8,366 nucleotides of DNA from Clostridia bacterium. GTDB taxonomy: Bacteria; Bacillota; Clostridia; Oscillospirales; Acutalibacteraceae. Every line of letters starts with the position of its first letter. The first letter of the stretch is position 1. Position numbers and translations under genes: made by a program. The stretch covers positions 1 to 8,366 of the forward strand of contig JAFOXT010000366.1 in the NCBI GenBank assembly GCA_017425745.1. The letters run 5' to 3'. The notes beneath the pieces were generated by a model that saw nothing but the letters and a program-made list of their open reading frames with translations, was not told the DNA's origin and made no database searches. Positions 5,082 through 8,366 of this stretch are shown piece after piece.

Positions 5082-6938
5082 ATGGACTACATACCCTATA
5101 ATTCCAGAAACGAGCTTCATAAAAGTCCCTTCGGGGCAGTGCGTGAGGGCGACACAATTGTGTTCAAGGTTGTTCTTCCAAGAAGCCTTCAGTGCTCCCG
5201 TGTTGACCTTGTTATAAAAAGCGACAAGGGCGACTACACCTGCCATTCAATGAACTGGCTTTCAATGGAGGGCGAAAATGAGGAATGGTGGGCACTTGGC
5301 TATACTGCCAAAGGTGCTGACATTTACTTCTACCATTTTGAATACGAAACTCCCTACGGCAGAACTGCAATAAGACACGACGGCAGCTTTCTCGGCAGTC
5401 TTTCAGGCGGCAGAGATGATTGGCAGCTTTCTGTTTATGCAAAGGATTTCTCAACACCCGATTGGCTCAAGGGTGGGCTTATTTATCAGATTTTCCCCGA
5501 CAGATTCTATTTCTCGGGTGAAGAAAAGAAGAATATACCCTCAGGCAGAAAGCTCCGTACAGACATTTTCGGCGAGCCTGAGTGGATTCCCACAAAAGAG
5601 GGCAAGGTGCTCAACAACGATTACTTTCAGGGCGACCTTAAGGGAATTACCGAAAAGCTTCCCTACATCGCTTCTCTCGGTGTAAGCTGTATCTACCTTA
5701 ATCCGATATTTGAGGCTCAGAGCAACCACCGTTACGATACTGCCGATTACAGCAGAATTGACCCTCTTCTCGGCACAGAGAAGGATTTTACCACTCTTTG
5801 CAAAAAGGCAGAGGAATACGGCATTTCCGTAATTTTAGACGGTGTTTTCAGCCACACAGGTGACGACAGCATCTACTTTAACAAGTACGGCAGATACGAC
5901 AGCTTGGGCGCTTATCAGTCAACGGAATCACCTTACTATAAATGGTATAAATTCCGTAAGCACCCCGACGATTACCACTCATGGTGGGGCATAAGTATTC
6001 TTCCCGAGGTTATTGAGGAAACTGATGAGTTTATCGAATTTATTGCAGGCGAAAAGGGCATTCTCAGAAAATGGCTTTCACTTGGTGCAAGAGGCTGGCG
6101 ACTTGACGTTGCCGACGAGCTTCCCGATAAATTCCTTGATGCACTGCGTATTGCCGTTAAGAGCGAAAACAAAGATGCAATAGTCCTTGGCGAAGTGTGG
6201 GAGGATGCCTCAAACAAATTCGCCTACGGTGAAAGAAGACGATACTTTGGCGGTAAACAGCTTGACTCTGTAATGAATTATCCCTTTGCCGATGCTATTA
6301 TTTCTTTCATAAGAAGCGGAAGAGTTGAAGGCTTTTCTGAAAAAATTATGACAGTGCTTGAAAATTATCCCAAGTGCTGTATAGATGTGCTGATGAATCA
6401 TATCGGTACCCACGATACAATGAGAGCAATTACAGCCCTTAGTGGTGAAAGCTGTGAATACCGCGACAGATATTGGCAGAGCGGTAAAAAGCTCACAAAG
6501 GAGCAGTATGACAAAGGCGTAAGACTTCTTAAGCTTGCGTCAATGATTCAGTATACACTTCCCGGTGTGCCATCACTTTATTACGGTGACGAAGCAGGTA
6601 TGGAGGGCTACAAAGACCCCTTTAACCGTTTCTGCTACCCTTGGGGCAGAGAAAACAAGGAGCTTATTGAGTTTTACAAGGCTCTCGGCGAAATGCGAAA
6701 AAACTGCGATTGCTTCAGAGAGGGCGAATACCGTACTCTTTCCGCAATGCTTTCCTGTCTTGCCTTTGAAAGAAAGGGCAAAAAGGATAAGGTGCTTGTG
6801 ATTATCAACCGTAATGAGCACGAAATTGACTATTATCTTCCCTATGAATGGCACAATGCCCAGTGCATTTTCGGAAGAGAAATGCAGGGCGACAAGGCTC
6901 ACCTTGGTGCACTTGAAGGGATTATACTTAAAAAGTAA
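5082..6938 (+). CDS. GH13 alpha-glucan hydrolase, neopullulanase/cyclomaltodextrinase-like
   Basis: A 618-residue glycoside hydrolase of the alpha-amylase family, expected to cut alpha-1,4 (and perhaps alpha-1,6) bonds of maltodextrins, cyclodextrins or pullulan fragments. An N-terminal beta-rich domain (about 1-125) resembles the CBM34-like domain of neopullulanases. The TIM barrel shows QIFPDRF (136-142), YFQGDLKGI (181-189), region I DGVFSHTG (253-260), region II GWRLDVADELP with nucleophile Asp342, region III LGEVWED with acid/base Glu371, and region IV HIGTHDT with Asp445. A C-terminal beta domain follows (about 545-618). Region I has Ser257 where many family members have Asn. There is no signal peptide, so the enzyme is probably cytoplasmic, acting on imported oligosaccharides. 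No transporter or regulator gene is next to it. ATG 5082 is chosen for its Shine-Dalgarno. Exact substrate is not decidable here. Confidence 0.92.
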   Translation: MDYIPYNSRNELHKSPFGAVREGDTIVFKVVLPRSLQCSRVDLVIKSDKGDYTCHSMNWLSMEGENEEWWALGYTAKGADIYFYHFEYETPYGRTAIRHDGSFLGSLSGGRDDWQLSVYAKDFSTPDWLKGGLIYQIFPDRFYFSGEEKKNIPSGRKLRTDIFGEPEWIPTKEGKVLNNDYFQGDLKGITEKLPYIASLGVSCIYLNPIFEAQSNHRYDTADYSRIDPLLGTEKDFTTLCKKAEEYGISVILDGVFSHTGDDSIYFNKYGRYDSLGAYQSTESPYYKWYKFRKHPDDYHSWWGISILPEVIEETDEFIEFIAGEKGILRKWLSLGARGWRLDVADELPDKFLDALRIAVKSENKDAIVLGEVWEDASNKFAYGERRRYFGGKQLDSVMNYPFADAIISFIRSGRVEGFSEKIMTVLENYPKCCIDVLMNHIGTHDTMRAITALSGESCEYRDRYWQSGKKLTKEQYDKGVRLLKLASMIQYTLPGVPSLYYGDEAGMEGYKDPFNRFCYPWGRENKELIEFYKALGEMRKNCDCFREGEYRTLSAMLSCLAFERKGKKDKVLVIINRNEHEIDYYLPYEWHNAQCIFGREMQGDKAHLGALEGIILKK

Positions 6939-6956
6939 ATGCAGAATGCAAAATTT

Positions 6957-7014
6957 ACCCCTCTGTCAAAATTCTTTAAGGAATTTTGACATCTCCCCTT
7001 TCAGGGGAGACGAG
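6957..7014 (+). repeat. Double-hairpin intergenic repeat, copy 2
   Basis: Starts ACCCCTCTGTCA. The first hairpin is a perfect 10-bp stem, GTCAAAATTC (6965-6974) with GAATTTTGAC (6981-6990). The second is a perfect 8-bp stem, TCTCCCCT (6992-6999) with AGGGGAGA (7003-7010), closed by a TTC triloop. It begins 18 bases after the GH13 stop and may end or protect that transcript, although no T-run follows. Confidence 0.8.
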
Positions 7015-7093
7015 CTGACGAATTCTTTAGCGAATCATTCAACCTTAAAAGAGAAAAATTATTAAGCTTTTAAATATTTATAAATAAGCCTTT

Positions 7094-7138
7094 CTTGTCG
7101 CCCCTGAAAGGGGAGATGTCACGAAGTGACAGAGGGGT
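7094..7138 (-). repeat. Double-hairpin intergenic repeat, copy 3, inverted
   Basis: The reverse complement of copy 2 in two blocks: 12 bp (6957-6968 against 7127-7138) and 21 bp (6987-7007 against 7101-7121). The first hairpin here is short, GTCAC with GTGAC around TTC on the minus strand. The second hairpin keeps CCCCT-TTC-AGGGG. Oriented against copy 2, it gives the region a large cruciform potential. Confidence 0.8.
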
Positions 7139-7144
7139 TTTAAA

Positions 7145-7171
7145 GGATTCTTCACTGCGTTCAGAATGACA
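7145..7171 (-). repeat. CHSERSEES-type interspersed repeat
   Basis: A 27-base element with ATTCT (7147-7151) and AGAAT (7163-7167) as inverted ends and a TCACTGCGTTC core. Read on the minus strand it spells the peptide CHSERSEES, which I recall as a well-known false peptide produced by a short repeat common in many bacterial genomes. It marks repeat DNA, not a gene. Confidence 0.65.
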
Positions 7172-7176
7172 AACCC

Positions 7177-7194
7177 CGACGGTCCGTTTGACCG
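7177..7194 (+). repeat. Partial copy of the CGACGGTCCG repeat
   Basis: CGACGGTCCGT (7177-7187) followed by TTGAC equals the 3' half of the repeat at 4450-4465 with one change. The left arm of the original hairpin is missing, but CGGTC (7180-7184) can pair with GACCG (7190-7194) to form a new small hairpin. Confidence 0.6.
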
Positions 7195-7240
7195 ACACAA
7201 CACACTTTAAATACAAAATCAACCGACCAACATAATAAAA

Positions 7241-7245
7241 AGGAG
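7241..7245 (+). promoter_or_regulatory. Ribosome binding site of prmA
   Basis: AGGAG preceded by A-rich sequence, seven bases before ATG 7253: an ideal Shine-Dalgarno sequence that fixes the prmA start. Confidence 0.85.
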
Positions 7246-7252
7246 AATACAA

Positions 7253-8173
7253 ATGAGTAACTGGACAGAGGTTAAAATCAGCGTAAATTCAAAGGATGTA
7301 GATAAAGCGGGCGACATCGCTTCAATGGTTGTACCTTACGGAATTTATATCGAAGACTACAGCGAGCTTGAAAAGGAAGCTTGGGAAATTGCTCACATCG
7401 ACCTTATAGACGAAGACCTTCTTAAAAAGGACAGAAACAAGGCTATAGTTCACGTTTACATTTCACCTGAAGAAAACCCTATGGAGGCTGTTGCCTTCCT
7501 TCGTGAGCGCTACAGTGCAGAAAATATCGATAGCGAAATTATGCTTAACGAGTGCAGAAACGAAGACTGGGAAAACAACTGGAAGCAGTATTTCCATCCC
7601 ATTCCCGTTGGTGAAAAGCTTCTCATCAGACCTATCTGGGAGGAAGAATTTGAAGCAGGGGACAGAGCAGTGCTCAACATTGAGCCGGGTCTTGCTTTTG
7701 GTACAGGTACTCACGAAACCACAAGACTCTGTCTTGAAACTCTTGAAAAGCACATAAAAAAAGGCACAACCGTTCTTGATATCGGCTGTGGCAGCGGTAT
7801 CCTTTCAATTGCTTCACTTCTTTTAGGAGCAGAAAAAGCTGTTGGTGTTGACATTGACGCCCTTGCAGTTAAAACTGCCAAGGAAAACGGCGAGGTTAAC
7901 GGCTTCAAGGAGCCTGAGTACACAATTCTTCAGGGCAACCTTACAGACAAGGTAAGCGGCAAATTTGACGTTGTTGTGGCTAACATTGTAGCAGATGTAA
8001 TCATTATGTTCTGCAAGGACGTTGCTTCATTTATGAATGAAGGAGGTGTGTTCATCACCTCTGGTATTATTGATACAAGAGAGCAGGACGTTATTGATGC
8101 GTTCAATAAGTACGGCTTTAAAATAAAGGCAAGACACACCGAAGGCGGTTGGGTCTGCTTCGAATGTGAATAA
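7253..8173 (+). CDS. prmA: Ribosomal protein L11 methyltransferase
   Basis: A 306-residue class I SAM-dependent methyltransferase that methylates ribosomal protein L11 on lysines and the N-terminus. An N-terminal substrate-recognition domain (about 1-110) with NEDWENNWKQYFHPIPVG (103-120), a typical PrmA linker signature, leads into the catalytic domain: EPGLAFGTGTHETT (144-157), SAM motif I DIGCGSG (176-182), motif II VDID (199-202) and NIVADV (244-249), which matches the PrmA substrate-site NIxA pattern. The length is normal for the family. It has its own strong Shine-Dalgarno and lies between two repeat mosaics. In many Firmicutes prmA is followed by the 16S methyltransferase gene rsmE; here no such gene follows within the 190 bases left. 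No clear promoter is visible. Confidence 0.96.
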   Translation: MSNWTEVKISVNSKDVDKAGDIASMVVPYGIYIEDYSELEKEAWEIAHIDLIDEDLLKKDRNKAIVHVYISPEENPMEAVAFLRERYSAENIDSEIMLNECRNEDWENNWKQYFHPIPVGEKLLIRPIWEEEFEAGDRAVLNIEPGLAFGTGTHETTRLCLETLEKHIKKGTTVLDIGCGSGILSIASLLLGAEKAVGVDIDALAVKTAKENGEVNGFKEPEYTILQGNLTDKVSGKFDVVVANIVADVIIMFCKDVASFMNEGGVFITSGIIDTREQDVIDAFNKYGFKIKARHTEGGWVCFECE

Positions 8174-8184
8174 AAAATACAAAG

Positions 8185-8271
8185 TGCAAAATTAGCCCCT
8201 TCCGTCTGACCTTCGGTCTACCACCTTTCCTCTGAAGTGACGGCATCGAGGCTCCTTATTTGAGGGAGCAA
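8185..8271 (+). repeat. Hairpin repeat mosaic after prmA, copy 4 (divergent)
   Basis: Begins with TGCAAAATT (8185-8193) and CCCCT (8196-8200), the same lead as copy 2 after the GH13 gene. A hairpin GACC (8208-8211) with GGTC (8215-8218) has the same TTC triloop. A second hairpin GCTCC (8251-8255) with GGAGC (8265-8269) follows. Sequence between them is not clearly related to the other copies, so membership in the family is by order of parts. Confidence 0.5.
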
Positions 8272-8284
8272 CCACATAAAAAAC

Positions 8285-8315
8285 AACGCTCAGAGCACAA
8301 AACTCTGAGCGTTTT
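8285..8315. terminator. Strong terminator hairpin, possibly bidirectional
   Basis: AACGCTCAGAG (8285-8295) pairs perfectly with CTCTGAGCGTT (8303-8313), an 11-bp stem with a CACAAAA loop. On the plus strand four T (8312-8315) follow within and after the stem, ending prmA transcripts 110 bases after its stop. On the minus strand the stem is followed by TTGTTTTTT, a better T-run, so it could also end a leftward gene entering from the right edge. Confidence 0.8.
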
Positions 8316-8366
8316 ATAATTCATTTCAGTTTCAGTAGCCTTACAGAAGAATGATAAGGAACTGTG

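Larger units (their letters stand above)
6939..7252. other. Gene-free repeat mosaic between GH13 gene and prmA
   Basis: This 314-base gap has no credible gene. In order it holds a TGCAAAATT lead (6947-6955), a double-hairpin repeat in plus orientation (6957-7014), a short ATTC/GAAT hairpin (7022-7035), an A/T-rich stretch (7040-7092), the double-hairpin repeat in minus orientation (7094-7138), a second repeat family (7145-7171), a partial copy of the CGACGGTCCG repeat (7177-7192), and the prmA leader with its ribosome binding site (7241-7245). Confidence 0.8.

Noticed and set aside
6814..7065. Plus-strand 83-residue reading frame overlapping the GH13 3' end
   Set aside because: Its first half is the GH13 gene in another frame and the rest is repeat copy 2; codon content does not resemble a gene.
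7188..7217. TTGACC (7188-7193) and TACAAA (7212-7217) as a prmA promoter
   Set aside because: The -35 match is good but lies in repeat DNA, the spacer is 18, and the -10 fits only four of six bases. Too weak to call; a mapped start near 7224 would revive it.
7070..7252. Minus-strand 60-residue reading frame with CHSERSEES and ISPFRGD
   Set aside because: It is a translation of intergenic repeats (7094-7171). The same ISPFRGD peptide appears on the other strand from the inverted repeat copy. There is no ribosome binding site or family resemblance.

Overview
The window carries a stretch of chromosome from a low-to-moderate GC member of the Clostridia, most likely an uncultured gut organism of the Oscillospiraceae/Ruminococcaceae type. 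This placement is inferred from the protein styles, from a small anchored protein that resembles the Firmicutes DUF4830 family, and from the kind of short palindromic repeats between genes. I did not search any database.

Layout, left to right: the 3' part of leuS (leucyl-tRNA synthetase, entering from the left edge); a short rpsU gene (ribosomal protein bS21, 58 residues) with a near-ideal SigA-type promoter and a rho-independent terminator; a two-gene cluster with a creatinase/aminopeptidase P family peptidase followed by the ribosome-associated GTPase hflX; a repeat-rich gap (4281-4526); a membrane-anchored protein of unknown function on the minus strand; a divergent GH13 alpha-glucan hydrolase on the plus strand; a second repeat-rich gap (6939-7252); prmA (L11 methyltransferase); and a third repeat patch ending in a strong hairpin that may be a bidirectional terminator.

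Most genes serve translation: leuS charges tRNA-Leu, bS21 is part of the 30S subunit, HflX acts on ribosomes, PrmA methylates L11, and the peptidase trims proline-containing peptides. The GH13 enzyme lacks a signal peptide and probably degrades imported maltodextrins in the cytoplasm. The divergent DUF4830-like protein is the only one whose function cannot be stated.

No mobile element with a transposase, no CRISPR array, no RNA gene and no obvious new multi-gene system is visible. The most unusual content is intergenic: several families of short hairpin repeats arranged as modular mosaics, whose copies differ in sequence but keep their base pairing. The perfectly formed inverted pair in 6957-7138 and the two covarying hairpins in 4430-4522 are the best examples.
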